From Massilia sp. erpn (GTDB lineage: Bacteria > Pseudomonadota > Gammaproteobacteria > Burkholderiales > Burkholderiaceae_D): a DNA stretch of 64,000 bases. Positions 1-9,812 of the stretch are shown here, piece by piece; positions within the stretch are counted from its first letter, which is position 1; every line of letters begins with the position of its first letter. A program made the position numbers and the translations under genes. The notes beneath the pieces are model-generated. The model did not search any database. It was not told where the DNA came from and saw nothing but the letters and a program-made list of their open reading frames with translations. The stretch is taken from NCBI RefSeq assembly GCF_024400215.1, contig NZ_CP053748.1, forward strand, positions 2,232,001-2,296,000, read 5' to 3'.

Positions 1-1
1 G

Positions 2-3000
2 CTGACCGTCACCGGCAAGGCCATGGACGGCAGCAGCTTCGATATCACGCGCGCCACTTCGGGCACCAACTACAGCAGCAGTAACCCCGCCTTGGCCAGC
101 GTCAGCGCCGATGGCCTGCTGACGGTGGCCTCGGCGCAAGGGGCGGGCTATGGCCGCCAGGTGGTCATCAGCGCGACCAACGAAGGCACGGCAGTATCGC
201 GCCTGATCAATATCGGGCCGCGCGGCGCGGTGGCCGGCAAGGTCACGCTGGCCGATGGCAGCACGGCTGTTGCAGGCGCCCTGGTGACGATCCAGCTGCA
301 GGCGCCGTTGACCCGCTTCCCCCAGTTGACGACGGACGCCGGTGGCAATTTCCGCCTGGCCGATGCGCCGTCCGGCGATTACACCCTGTCGGTGCTGGCG
401 CCGAGCGGTGCGCGCGGCAGCCTGAATGCCACCCTGCCGGCCAACGGCACGCCGGGCAATTTCAATATCCGCCTGAACGGGCAGGGCCGCGTCGACATCA
501 GTGTGCTCGGCGCCAACCAGCAACCGGTGCCGAATGCCCAGGTGCTGCTGGCGCATAGCCAGTACCAGGGCGAAGTGCGGGCGGTGCAAACCGGCGCCGA
601 TGGCGTGGCCAGCGTGGATCGCTTCACGGCTGGCGGCTTCAATCTGACCGTGCGCGATGCCGCCAGCGGCGCGGTGGCCGTGGCGCGTGGCGATCTGGCC
701 GCCGGTGCGGCGCTCAAGCTGAATATCAGCCTGCAGGCGGCTGGCGCGATTTCCGGCCGGGTGCTGGATGGCGGAACCGGCCAGCCAGGGCTGCAGGTGC
801 GCCTGCTGTCGGCCGTCAAGGGCTTGGTCAGCCAGGCCCTGAGCGATGCGGGCGGCGAGTTCCGCTTCGACTCGCTGGTGCTCGGCGATGGTCCCTACAC
901 CCTGCAGGCCGTGAAGGATGGCCGCGTGCAGGGCAGCGCCGGCAATCTGGTACTGGCCAGCGCCGGCCAGGAGCTGCGCCAGGATGTCTCCCTGGGCAGC
1001 TATGCTTCCGGCGGCAGCGTGGGCGGCAAGGTCACGGATGCGCGCGGCCAGATCGCGCCGGGCGTGGAAGTGCGCCTGGTCACGGCCAAGGGCCAGCAAT
1101 TCGCCGCCAGCACCGATGCGCAGGGCGCGTATCTGATTGGCGGCGTGCCGCTGGGCGGCTTTACCGTCAGCGCCAGTGCCGACGGCGCCAGTGCCAGCGC
1201 CACCGGCGAACTGAAAACCAATGGCGAGCAGCTCACCGTCAATCTGCAACTGCTGGCCAGCGCCCAGGTGGAGGGCAAGGTGCTGCTGTCCGGCGGCCAG
1301 CCGGCGGCGGGCGCCTTGGTCGAGCTGCGCCACGCAGTAGCAGGCAAGCGCCAGGCGACGGCCGATGCCAATGGCCAGTTCCGCTTCGCGGATGTGGCGC
1401 TGGGCAGCTACGTGCTGGATGTGGCGCATGCGGCCAGCGGCGAACGCGCCCTGGTGCAGGGCGCGCTGGCTGCGGCCGGCGCATCGCGCAGCCACAATAT
1501 CGTGCTGGCGGGTGTAAGCAAGCTGCGCGTGCTGGTGCTGCAGGATGGTGCGCCGAAGGCCAATGCCCGGGTGGCACTGGCGCTGCAAGGCGGCTTGCCA
1601 TACGGCGCGGTGGGCAGCACCGACGCGGCGGGCATCGTCGAATTTTCGGCTGTGCCGCGTTCCACCTTCAGCCTGAGCGTGTATGAGCAGCCGGGTGCAG
1701 GGGGACGTCACGGTCGCTACGAAGGCGTGCTGGCCCAGGCCAATGAATCGGCCGTGGTCGAGATGGGGAACAACTACCTGGCCAACTACAGTGTGAAAGG
1801 CACGCTGTTCGATGCCCAGGCCCGGCCTCTGGCGAACCAGTGGGTGCGTCTGAGCACGCGCGACATGCCGTTGGGCGGCACGGTGCCGATTCCCAACTCG
1901 CAGTGGGATGAGTATCTGGTGCTGACCGATGCCCTGGGTGGTTTTGAATTCGCCAATGTCTCCCTGAATGACGATGGCCGTGGACGCCTCAAGCTCGACG
2001 CGCTGATCGATGGCCAGCTGCGTGGCCGTGTCATCCTCAGCACGCCGGGCAATCAGGAAAGCGTGACCCAGGATATCGTGCTGTACGAGGCGGGTTTTGT
2101 TTCCGGTTCGGTGCGCGGCGCCAAAGGCAATCCGCTGTCCGCCTTTGTGGGCTTGGCGGGTTTTGACGACCGCATTTTCTCCGCGGGCGACTTCAGCGTG
2201 CAGACCGATGCCGATGGCAGTTATGTGGTGGCGGCGCCGCTGGGCAGCTGGACGGTGACGGCATCCACCCTGAACGGCGCCCAGCGCGCCAGCCTGGCGC
2301 GCAGCCTGGAAGGCGCGCAATCGACCGTGGCTGCCGACTTCACGCTGAGCGCTGCACCAGCCTATGTGCGCATGGCCGTGGCGCATGCGCTGACCGGCCG
2401 CATCACGAAACTGCTGATCGACGGTTCCGAGCTTGCCCAGATCAGCGGTTCCGGCCTGTCCGGCTACTTTGCCCTGGCGGCCGGCGAACACCAGATCGAA
2501 GCACGCAGCGACTACGGGGATTCGTCGGTGCAGCGCATCAGCGTGGCGAATGGCGACGAGGGCCGGGTGTTCAACCTCGCCTTCACCTTCAATCCGGCGC
2601 GCCTGAACGCGACCATCAGCAATACCGTGTATGGCCATGCCACGACCGTAACGCTGAATGGGGCGAGTGTCGGCAGCGTCTGGAACAACGGCGTGGTCGG
2701 GAATATCCCGTTGCCGGTGGGCCGCCATGAGATCGTCGTCAGCACGGATTACGGCGACCAGATGAAGGAAACCATCGACATCACGCCAGCCGACAGCGGC
2801 AAGCTGATTACCCGTACCTTCGCCTTCAATCCACCCGTGCTCTCTGTGCAGGTGAATGCGCCGGATCACCAGACCAGGGTTGAACTCAATGGCAAGGACC
2901 TGGGCCAGTTCTACAATGGCCAGGTCAGCGAATTCGTCGGCCTGAAACGGGGCGTGAACGAGATCCGCGCCAGCCGTCCGGACGGCCAGGTGCAGGTGCA

Positions 3001-6000
3001 GCAGGTCACCGTGGGCGAGAATGATGCCGGCCGCCGCTTCAATGTGCGCTTCCTCTTCAGCCTCGCGCTGCTGAATGTGCACGTGGAGCATTCGCAGGCC
3101 GCCAGCAGCACCTATGTCTACGTGGACGGCAGCTATATCGGCACGGTCCGCGGCAGCGGCAATGTGGAGCAGTCTTATCCTGTGGGGGCTGGCGAGCATA
3201 CGGTGAGGGGCAACACCAGCGATGGCTTGAGCAAGGAGCTGAAGGTCACGGTGACGCCAGCCGATTTCGGCAAGGTCATGAACGCCGAGCTGGTCTTCCG
3301 TCCGGCGCAGATCAAGGTGAACCTGACGAACACCGCGGCCGGCGAGGTAAGCCGCATCCGCATCAACAGTTATGACGTGGGCACGATTGCCGGTAGCGGC
3401 AGCCTGGTGAGCATGCGGGTGGTGCAGGGCCGTAATACGGTGACGGCGGTTGCCGCCGATGGCGATACCCAGCAAGCCTCCCTGGATGTGCCGGTGCTGA
3501 CGGAAGGCCTGTCGCTGAACGCGAACTTTGTGTTCGACCGTCTGCTGGCGAAACGCGGCAATCTCGCCTTCCGCGAGGCGCGGGAGCTGTTCTCGATTCC
3601 GGCCAAGGCTGGCGATGTGCTTTCGGTGCGCGCCCACGGCAGCAGCCATGACAATACCAGCGCGCTGTGGAGCGTGAGGCAGGATGTGTATGGCCCTGAC
3701 AAGGCGTTGCAAGCCAGCGGCTACGGCTACGGCTATCCGTCCGGCTACCAGCAGGGCAACGAGGTGGGCGATCTGATGGCGGTGCCTGTGGCGGTCGACG
3801 GCAATTACACGATTGCGCTGCAAGCGACCGATACCTACTCGACTGGCGGCTACTTCCTGAGCGTACTGCGCAACGGCCTGCCGGTGGAAATCCAGCCCTA
3901 TCTGGACGGCGGCACCGTGAAAGGCGTGGTGTATGGCGGCGATGGCGTGACCCCGGCTGCGGACAGGGTGGTGGTGCTGCGGGTGCAGGATAAACCTGGT
4001 AGCCACCAGCGCGTGACCACGGCGGCCGACGGCAGCTTCAGCTTCGGACAGGTGCCGGCTGGCGATGTAGCCTTGTCCGTCCTGGTGGACGAGCAGGTGA
4101 TGGCGAGTGCCCAGCTGCGCCTGGACAGTACCGGTCAGACCGTGACGCAGAACCTGGTGTTGCCGAAAGAAACCCGCCTGCAGCTCACGCTGGCCATCAC
4201 GCCGGGCATGGACAACCCCGGCGTCATGTATGTCGAGGTGAGCGATCTGCGCGGCACGCGCAGCGAAGGACCGTTCAGCTTTAGCGCTGGCCCGGTCAGC
4301 AGTATGGTGGAAGTGCCGGTACTGGGCGACAGCATCACGCTCAAGGCCGAGCATCCGCGACATCCATCCTTTAACGTCACGCAGACGGTGGCTGGAGCCC
4401 ATGGACAGACGCTGCCGGTGGCGCTGGTGTTGCGCGCCTCCAAGGCCAGCGGCCGTGTGCTGCTGTCGAACGGCGCCCCCGCTGCGGGCTTCCGCGTCAG
4501 CGCGCTGCGCGCCGATGGCGCCGGCAAGGCGGCACGTGTGGGCCGTGTCACGTCCACGCCGGCCGAGATGGAATTCTCGACCGCCTATACTGACGCCCAA
4601 GGCGCCTATGTGCTGGCGCTGCCGGTCGGCATTGATGCAGTGGTGCGCGCGATCGACCACCGCTTTGATGCCTATGTGCAGGTACCGGTGCCGGCTGCGA
4701 GTGGCCAGGATATTGCCCTGCCGGATATCCGCCTGATGGCCAGTTCCTCGGTCAAGGCGCTGGTGCGCTACAGCGCCGGCGAGCCTATCGCCGGCGCCCA
4801 GGTCAGCGTCAGGGCCAGCGTGGACGGCAAGCCTTTCTCTGCCAATGGACAGACCGATCTGGCTGGCCGCTTCCTGATCGACGGCATCCCTGCCAATGTG
4901 CCATTGCAGGTATCGGTGGCGGCCGGCCCGTTCGGTATCGTGCAGACGCAGGACGTCACGGCTACGCCCAACCAGGTGCTGGAGCTGCCGGACTTCGTGT
5001 ACGAGGAGGGCAGCACGTTGAATATCCGCCTGCTCGATGGCGAGGGCAAACCCAATCTGCTGCTGCTCATGCCGCAGATTAACGAGTGCGGTTCGAACAA
5101 GGTGCGCGTCATTACTAGCGCCGGCACCACCGACCTGAACGCGTCGGAGCTGCGGCCGCTGACCGGCGTGACGCCAGGTATGGTGACGGTGCATCTGTTC
5201 GATGCCTGCATCAATGAGGAGAAGGCGCCGCTGGCCAGCATCCAGCTTGAAATCGGCCGCCAGCCGGAGTACACGGCGACGCTGGTCGTACCCATCCTGA
5301 GCGGCACTGTGAAGTATGCCGATGGCCGCCTGGTGCGCTACCCGCAAGTGCGCTTGACCCAGCAGCGTCCCGACGGTCTGGAGAAAAACCTGTACAGCGT
5401 GACCGACAACTATTACAGCCGCGAACACTCCCGCCTAGGCGCCTTCGACCTGGTGGGCCTGGATCTGGGCGATTACACGGTGACGTCGGATAACTACAGC
5501 GGGCAAAGCGTGACGGTGAATGGCACTCTGCCCAAGCCGGCCAATGTGAAGCTCGACCTGGTGCTGCCGGCCAAACCGTATGATGGCCAGGACTCCGATG
5601 TGGTAGGTCTGATCACGGCGGACGGCAAACCCCTGCCCGGCGCCCAGGTCGTACTGGAAGCGGAGAACGGCAACTCGTGGTTTGTTACCGCAAACGAGGA
5701 GGGTGTCTATCAGTTTGCCGAAGTGCCGGCTGGCCGCTTCAAGGTCATGGCGCGCCATTACTTCTACCTTGCCGAAGCCAATGGCAGCAGTGGAACCGCA
5801 CCCGTCATCAAGCTCGACCTGGTCATGCAGGAGGCGCCATATGACGGCTCAGCATCGGATGTGAAAGGCGTGGTGACGGTGGACGGCGCGCCCAGGGCTG
5901 GTTTGCCGGTGACGCTGGTGCTGGAAGTGTCGGACCCGATTCCCACGCTGGCCAAGACCGGCCAGCCGGTCCAGTCCAGCCAGTCGAACAGGATCTATTC

Positions 6001-7918
6001 GGCGGTCACGGATGCGCAGGGAGCATATGAGTTCAAGACCATTCCGGCCGGCCCCTTCGTGGTCAAGGCTGTCTCCTCCTGGGATAGCGCCAGTGCCGTT
6101 GGCAGTGCCGGCACGGCGCGCACCATCACGCTCAATCTGGCGATTGCCAGTGAGCCCTTCAACGGCAGCGCCTCGAATGTGCGCGGCCGCGTGACTTCGC
6201 AGTTGGAGGGGATGGGCGGCGCCTTGTTGACCCTGGAGCGCGGTAACGGCGAACGCATGTATGTGCAGAGCGATATGGGTGGCTTCTATGACTTCCCGCG
6301 CGTGAAGGTCGGCCCCTTCGTGCTGACGGCTAGCCGCAACGGCATGGGGGCGACCGCCAGCGGCGTGGCAGGCGCGCAGCCGGTGCTGACCATCGACCTG
6401 GACATGCCGCCGTTGACGCCGGGTTCCCACGTCACCGGCTCGCTGAAACACAGCACCGGCGCAACGCTGAAAAACCCGATCGTGCGCATCTTCCAGAACG
6501 GTGCCATGTATCACTATTGGGCCGCGCCCGACGGCAATTACGGTGTCGGCGGCGTGCAGGCCGGCCCCTTCGAACTGTTCGCCCAGGAAGGTGAAAGTGG
6601 GCTGATGACGACCGTCTATGGCGTCGGCGCGGCGAGCGGCACGGTCAGGCTGGACGTGGTGCTGCCGCCTTCGGCCACCATCAGCGGTAAAGTGCTCGAC
6701 AACAGCGGCCGCCCCCTGGCCAAGGCCAGCGTCTATGCGCGCAGCAGCGGCATGCCCAGCTTCGACCGCTATACCGAGACCGACACGGAGGGCAAGTACC
6801 GCCTGGAGCAGCTGGCATTGGGCCAGGTGGCGGTGGTGGCGCAGGATATGGGCAGCTCCCTGCTGGCGACCGGTGCGCTGGCCCTGTCCAGCGACCAGCA
6901 GCAGGGCACGCTGGACATGGCTTTGCCGTCCGAAGTGGCCGCGCTCGAAGGTACGGTGGTGGCGGCCGATGGCAGCTCGCCGGTGGCCGATGCCCCCGTG
7001 ACTTTTGCCACCAGCCGCAGCTTCGCGCTGGCCGACTCGCTGTGGGTGCAGGGCAAGACCGACAGCGCGGGCAAATTCGCGCTGCCGGCGCTGCCGGTGG
7101 GCCCCTATCAGGTGGTGGCCGCCGATCCCGCCAACCCCGAACTGGTGGGTATGAGCGTGGGCAATGCCCAGCCAGGCCAGGCCGCGCAAACGGCAATCCG
7201 CCTCGGCACGGCCGTCGCCGGCGAGAGCCGCCTGGCCGGTCCGGATTACAGCTTCTACGGTCTTGGCTGCGCGGGGCAACTGAGTTCAGGGCGTGTCGTC
7301 GGCAATGAGGGCAGCAACTGGTTGCCCAACCTGTTCCTGTTGGATGTGGATGGCATCAACTTCCCCTGCCTGGCCGGCGTCAGCGCTTCGGCCGACAAGC
7401 GTGAGCTGGTCTATGGCCCGATCGGCATGAATGCGGTACAGGTCAAGCGCCGCGTCTTCTCGCCGGAGACGGGCGGCTATCTGCGCACTATCGATACCTT
7501 CAGCAACACGGGCACCGGCGCGGTCACGATCAGGGTCAATATCGGCACGCCGGAATTCAATCGTGGCATGGTTGTGCGCGTGAACCCGGTTTCCACGTCT
7601 TACCGCTATGCGGTGCTGGATAACCCGCCCTTCGCAGTGGCCTTCGGTGGCGTGGGCGCGCCGGAGAACCAGCCGTCCTACATCGTGCTGACGCCGAGGG
7701 GCGGGTCGAACTTCACCGACTTGGGTGTGGCTTACCGCCGCACGCTGACGGTGCCGGCCGGCGCCAGCGTGAGCCTGATGCACTACACGGTGCTGGCGGC
7801 CGATGTAGCTGCGGCCAACGCCATGGCCGAGGCGCTGTCGAACAATAGCGCGCCGTCCATGTTCGACAAGATCGGCTCGGCTGAGAAGGCGACGATTATC
7901 AATTTCCAGGTTCCTTGA
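2..7918 (+). CDS. Giant exported Ig-like / carboxypeptidase-regulatory repeat protein (5' end outside window)
   Basis: The frame is open from base 2, so the N-terminus, including any signal peptide, lies upstream; the first internal ATG at 23 is not a credible start. Residue numbers count from that ATG. The first ~70 residues look like a Big_2-type Ig domain. Many carboxypeptidase-regulatory-like beta-sandwich repeats follow (G-x-V-x-D-x-x-G-x-P-x-x-G-A-x-V-x-L, then T-D-x-x-G-x-F-x-F-x-x-V-x-x-G). Residues ~779-1175 hold five ~80-residue PEGA-like repeats with an LNG-x-x-V-G core and ends of the FxFNP type. A second carboxypeptidase-regulatory block contains three units joined by a P-Y/F-D/N-G linker with SDV or SNV. 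A different C-terminal beta domain spans ~2390-2631. I found only four cysteines (about 1689, 1729, 2416, 2449). No C-terminal anchor is visible. The likely role is a surface or secreted scaffold or adhesin; this is inferred from architecture only. The next gene starts 15 bp downstream. Confidence 0.8.
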   Translation: MTVTGKAMDGSSFDITRATSGTNYSSSNPALASVSADGLLTVASAQGAGYGRQVVISATNEGTAVSRLINIGPRGAVAGKVTLADGSTAVAGALVTIQLQAPLTRFPQLTTDAGGNFRLADAPSGDYTLSVLAPSGARGSLNATLPANGTPGNFNIRLNGQGRVDISVLGANQQPVPNAQVLLAHSQYQGEVRAVQTGADGVASVDRFTAGGFNLTVRDAASGAVAVARGDLAAGAALKLNISLQAAGAISGRVLDGGTGQPGLQVRLLSAVKGLVSQALSDAGGEFRFDSLVLGDGPYTLQAVKDGRVQGSAGNLVLASAGQELRQDVSLGSYASGGSVGGKVTDARGQIAPGVEVRLVTAKGQQFAASTDAQGAYLIGGVPLGGFTVSASADGASASATGELKTNGEQLTVNLQLLASAQVEGKVLLSGGQPAAGALVELRHAVAGKRQATADANGQFRFADVALGSYVLDVAHAASGERALVQGALAAAGASRSHNIVLAGVSKLRVLVLQDGAPKANARVALALQGGLPYGAVGSTDAAGIVEFSAVPRSTFSLSVYEQPGAGGRHGRYEGVLAQANESAVVEMGNNYLANYSVKGTLFDAQARPLANQWVRLSTRDMPLGGTVPIPNSQWDEYLVLTDALGGFEFANVSLNDDGRGRLKLDALIDGQLRGRVILSTPGNQESVTQDIVLYEAGFVSGSVRGAKGNPLSAFVGLAGFDDRIFSAGDFSVQTDADGSYVVAAPLGSWTVTASTLNGAQRASLARSLEGAQSTVAADFTLSAAPAYVRMAVAHALTGRITKLLIDGSELAQISGSGLSGYFALAAGEHQIEARSDYGDSSVQRISVANGDEGRVFNLAFTFNPARLNATISNTVYGHATTVTLNGASVGSVWNNGVVGNIPLPVGRHEIVVSTDYGDQMKETIDITPADSGKLITRTFAFNPPVLSVQVNAPDHQTRVELNGKDLGQFYNGQVSEFVGLKRGVNEIRASRPDGQVQVQQVTVGENDAGRRFNVRFLFSLALLNVHVEHSQAASSTYVYVDGSYIGTVRGSGNVEQSYPVGAGEHTVRGNTSDGLSKELKVTVTPADFGKVMNAELVFRPAQIKVNLTNTAAGEVSRIRINSYDVGTIAGSGSLVSMRVVQGRNTVTAVAADGDTQQASLDVPVLTEGLSLNANFVFDRLLAKRGNLAFREARELFSIPAKAGDVLSVRAHGSSHDNTSALWSVRQDVYGPDKALQASGYGYGYPSGYQQGNEVGDLMAVPVAVDGNYTIALQATDTYSTGGYFLSVLRNGLPVEIQPYLDGGTVKGVVYGGDGVTPAADRVVVLRVQDKPGSHQRVTTAADGSFSFGQVPAGDVALSVLVDEQVMASAQLRLDSTGQTVTQNLVLPKETRLQLTLAITPGMDNPGVMYVEVSDLRGTRSEGPFSFSAGPVSSMVEVPVLGDSITLKAEHPRHPSFNVTQTVAGAHGQTLPVALVLRASKASGRVLLSNGAPAAGFRVSALRADGAGKAARVGRVTSTPAEMEFSTAYTDAQGAYVLALPVGIDAVVRAIDHRFDAYVQVPVPAASGQDIALPDIRLMASSSVKALVRYSAGEPIAGAQVSVRASVDGKPFSANGQTDLAGRFLIDGIPANVPLQVSVAAGPFGIVQTQDVTATPNQVLELPDFVYEEGSTLNIRLLDGEGKPNLLLLMPQINECGSNKVRVITSAGTTDLNASELRPLTGVTPGMVTVHLFDACINEEKAPLASIQLEIGRQPEYTATLVVPILSGTVKYADGRLVRYPQVRLTQQRPDGLEKNLYSVTDNYYSREHSRLGAFDLVGLDLGDYTVTSDNYSGQSVTVNGTLPKPANVKLDLVLPAKPYDGQDSDVVGLITADGKPLPGAQVVLEAENGNSWFVTANEEGVYQFAEVPAGRFKVMARHYFYLAEANGSSGTAPVIKLDLVMQEAPYDGSASDVKGVVTVDGAPRAGLPVTLVLEVSDPIPTLAKTGQPVQSSQSNRIYSAVTDAQGAYEFKTIPAGPFVVKAVSSWDSASAVGSAGTARTITLNLAIASEPFNGSASNVRGRVTSQLEGMGGALLTLERGNGERMYVQSDMGGFYDFPRVKVGPFVLTASRNGMGATASGVAGAQPVLTIDLDMPPLTPGSHVTGSLKHSTGATLKNPIVRIFQNGAMYHYWAAPDGNYGVGGVQAGPFELFAQEGESGLMTTVYGVGAASGTVRLDVVLPPSATISGKVLDNSGRPLAKASVYARSSGMPSFDRYTETDTEGKYRLEQLALGQVAVVAQDMGSSLLATGALALSSDQQQGTLDMALPSEVAALEGTVVAADGSSPVADAPVTFATSRSFALADSLWVQGKTDSAGKFALPALPVGPYQVVAADPANPELVGMSVGNAQPGQAAQTAIRLGTAVAGESRLAGPDYSFYGLGCAGQLSSGRVVGNEGSNWLPNLFLLDVDGINFPCLAGVSASADKRELVYGPIGMNAVQVKRRVFSPETGGYLRTIDTFSNTGTGAVTIRVNIGTPEFNRGMVVRVNPVSTSYRYAVLDNPPFAVAFGGVGAPENQPSYIVLTPRGGSNFTDLGVAYRRTLTVPAGASVSLMHYTVLAADVAAANAMAEALSNNSAPSMFDKIGSAEKATIINFQVP

Positions 7919-7933
7919 TGGATGGGCAGCAGA

Positions 7934-8482
7934 ATGAATGAACGTATGACTTATCTACTGGGCGCCGCGCTGCTGTGCAGTGCGGCCGGCGTAATTGCCG
8001 CACCAGCAGCACCGGTTGCGCCACCGGCGAAAGCGGCCGTCCCGGCGCCTGCCGCAGCGCCCGCAAAACGCGTATTGCCCGAGCTGGCGCTGGAAGACCA
8101 CAACGGCCGCCTGGCCGGTACCGCTTCGCTGCGCCGTCCCGCGCATTGGGTGCTGCTGGTGGTCGACGCCAACCGGCCGCAGACCCAGGGCACGCTGGCG
8201 CGCCTGGCGCTGGAAGAAGGCTGGGGCGATGGGGTGAGCATCATCGCCATCGGCAGCGAAACGGCTTTTCAAGCCCTGGTGCAGCGCCATGCCAAGCTGC
8301 GGGGCGTGCAATGGTTCCGCGATGGCGGCGGGACGATGAAGGCGCTGCGCCTGCCCGGCCTGCCTGCAGCGCTGGGCATCGATGGCGAGGGCGCGATCGA
8401 ATGGCAAAGCCTCGGCCTGCCAGCCAGTGGCGGCAAGGCGCAAAGCCTGCTCTCCACCTGGCTGAATGGGAACAAGCGATGA
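7934..8482 (+). CDS. Exported thioredoxin-fold-like protein lacking a CxxC
   Basis: A 182-residue protein begins with a signal peptide ending near GVIAAPA, followed by a linker rich in Ala and Pro. The mature part opens with a P-x-L-x-L-x-D-H-N-G-R motif like that of TlpA/AhpC-type redoxins, then a beta strand (VLLVVDAN) where the redox CxxC would be expected. The only cysteine is in the signal peptide, so a thiol redox role is unlikely. An ATG at 7922, adding four residues, is also possible; 7934 gives the more typical signal peptide. The stop overlaps the ATG of the DsbA-like gene (ATGA), which suggests translational coupling. The fold assignment rests on weak motif similarity; the gene could be called hypothetical. 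Confidence 0.6.
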   Translation: MNERMTYLLGAALLCSAAGVIAAPAAPVAPPAKAAVPAPAAAPAKRVLPELALEDHNGRLAGTASLRRPAHWVLLVVDANRPQTQGTLARLALEEGWGDGVSIIAIGSETAFQALVQRHAKLRGVQWFRDGGGTMKALRLPGLPAALGIDGEGAIEWQSLGLPASGGKAQSLLSTWLNGNKR

Positions 8483-9156
8483 GAATGGCGAAGTGGCAGC
8501 GCTGGCTGGGCGCGATCCTGCTGTCCCTGAGCTGCATGGCGCAGGCGCGCGCCGAACAGCCTTCCAATCTGCGCGGCGATCCGGATGCACCCGTCACCAT
8601 CCTGGTTTTTTCCGCCTTTGCCTGCCCCTATTGCGCTGAAACGCGCAATACGCTGGAGCAGATTCTTTCGGCCTATCCTGGCAAGGTCAATATCGTGTTC
8701 AAGCATTACCCCTTGGGCACGGACAGCGCCGCCTGGCTGCCGCATGAAGCGGCGCTGGCGGCGGGAGAGCAGGGCAAATTCTGGGAAATGCATGATGCCT
8801 TGTTCACCCGCCAGAGCCGCTTGGGCGAGCTGGGGACGGCCGACTCCGTCGCCCGTGAACTGGGTCTGGACATGGCGCGCTTCGATGCGGCGCTGGCAGG
8901 CCATGCCGATGCCGCCCGCATCCGCGCCGACGTGGTGGAAGCCAATGCACTCAAGGTACAGGCCACGCCTACCTTCTATATCGGCGGCTACAAATTCGAA
9001 GGTGCGCAATCCGTTTCCGTTCTGCGCACCGTGATCGATCACCTGCTGGCGCCCGGCCCCGCCAGCAGGGCGCAGTCCTTGCAAGACAAGCTGCGCGACA
9101 CCCAACAGCGACTGACCCCAGCCATCGAGCGTATGCAGCAAGCCAGACAGCAGTAG
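8479..9156 (+). CDS. Periplasmic DsbA-family thiol:disulfide oxidoreductase
   Basis: A 225-residue protein has a signal peptide ending around AQARA (residue 25) and a thioredoxin fold with the active-site motif CPYC at residues 49-52, preceded by the usual hydrophobic strand (ILVFSAFA). A cis-proline loop, ATPTFYIGG, lies in the C-terminal half, and an inserted helical region between the two matches the DsbA/DsbG-like Thioredoxin_4 family. The protein should act in the periplasm on cysteine pairs of exported proteins. The start overlaps the previous stop by ATGA, so it is coupled to the CxxC-less redoxin-like gene. The upstream giant protein has only two cysteine pairs and is a plausible client; this is inference from position. 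Confidence 0.85.
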   Translation: MRMAKWQRWLGAILLSLSCMAQARAEQPSNLRGDPDAPVTILVFSAFACPYCAETRNTLEQILSAYPGKVNIVFKHYPLGTDSAAWLPHEAALAAGEQGKFWEMHDALFTRQSRLGELGTADSVARELGLDMARFDAALAGHADAARIRADVVEANALKVQATPTFYIGGYKFEGAQSVSVLRTVIDHLLAPGPASRAQSLQDKLRDTQQRLTPAIERMQQARQQ

Positions 9157-9191
9157 GCAGCACTTTTTATCCCAGTGAAGAAGCGAGAAAT

Positions 9192-9812
9192 ATGCAGACC
9201 CTTAAATGCCTGAAAACCTTGCTGCCATCGGCCGTGACCGTATTGGCCGCCTCCCTCTCAATCCTACCCGTACAGGCAGCGGATAATCCCAGCCCATCGC
9301 AGCGTTTAGCGGCCATGGGGCTGGACGCGACACCGGCCCGCCTGGTGCAGTTTGCGGCGCAAGGCGATGCCAATGTTGTTGGCCTGCTGCTGCAGGCGGG
9401 CGTCGGCGTCAACGCCACCGACCCGCTACGCCAGGTAACGGCCTTGCACAATGCCGCCGCCCAGGGCCATGTTTCCCTGATGAAGAAACTGCTGGAGCAG
9501 GGCGCCAATGTGAACGCCGCCGACTGGTATGGCACCACGCCCCTGATCGCCGCCGCCTATTTTGGCCAGACCGATGCGGTGCGTCTGCTGCTGCAGAGCG
9601 GCGCGGCGGTCAACACTGTCTCGAAACAAGGGGAAACCGCGCTGACCGCCGCCATTTATAGCGGCAAGGAAGCGTTGGTCGACCTGCTGCTGGCGCAAGG
9701 TGCCTCGCCCACGCTGCCGGCCGAAGGTGTGTCGCCGCTGGACATTGCCCGGCGCTCGGGCCGTAGCGCCATGGCTGCAACCCTGCAAAAGAATGCGGGA
9801 GGCGCGAAATGA
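9192..9812 (+). CDS. Exported ankyrin-repeat protein
   Basis: A 206-residue protein has a signal peptide (cleavage near LPVQAAD, ~residue 30) followed by about five ankyrin repeats. The recognisable units are T-A-L-H-N-A-A-A-Q-G-H, T-P-L-I-A-A-A-Y-F-G, T-A-L-T-A-A-I-Y-S-G and S-P-L-D-I-A-R-R-S-G, each followed by a V/L-x-x-L-L-x-x-G-A helix. It should be a periplasmic protein-binding module; the partner cannot be read from the sequence. It starts 35 bp after the DsbA-like gene with a purine-rich Shine-Dalgarno region (gaagcgag), and its stop overlaps the next ATG (ATGA), so it is coupled to the PAP2/haloperoxidase-like gene. Confidence 0.85.
   Translation: MQTLKCLKTLLPSAVTVLAASLSILPVQAADNPSPSQRLAAMGLDATPARLVQFAAQGDANVVGLLLQAGVGVNATDPLRQVTALHNAAAQGHVSLMKKLLEQGANVNAADWYGTTPLIAAAYFGQTDAVRLLLQSGAAVNTVSKQGETALTAAIYSGKEALVDLLLAQGASPTLPAEGVSPLDIARRSGRSAMAATLQKNAGGAK

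Noticed and set aside
5849..7279. A 476-codon minus-strand frame opposite the giant protein
   Set aside because: Antisense shadow of a repetitive GC-rich gene.
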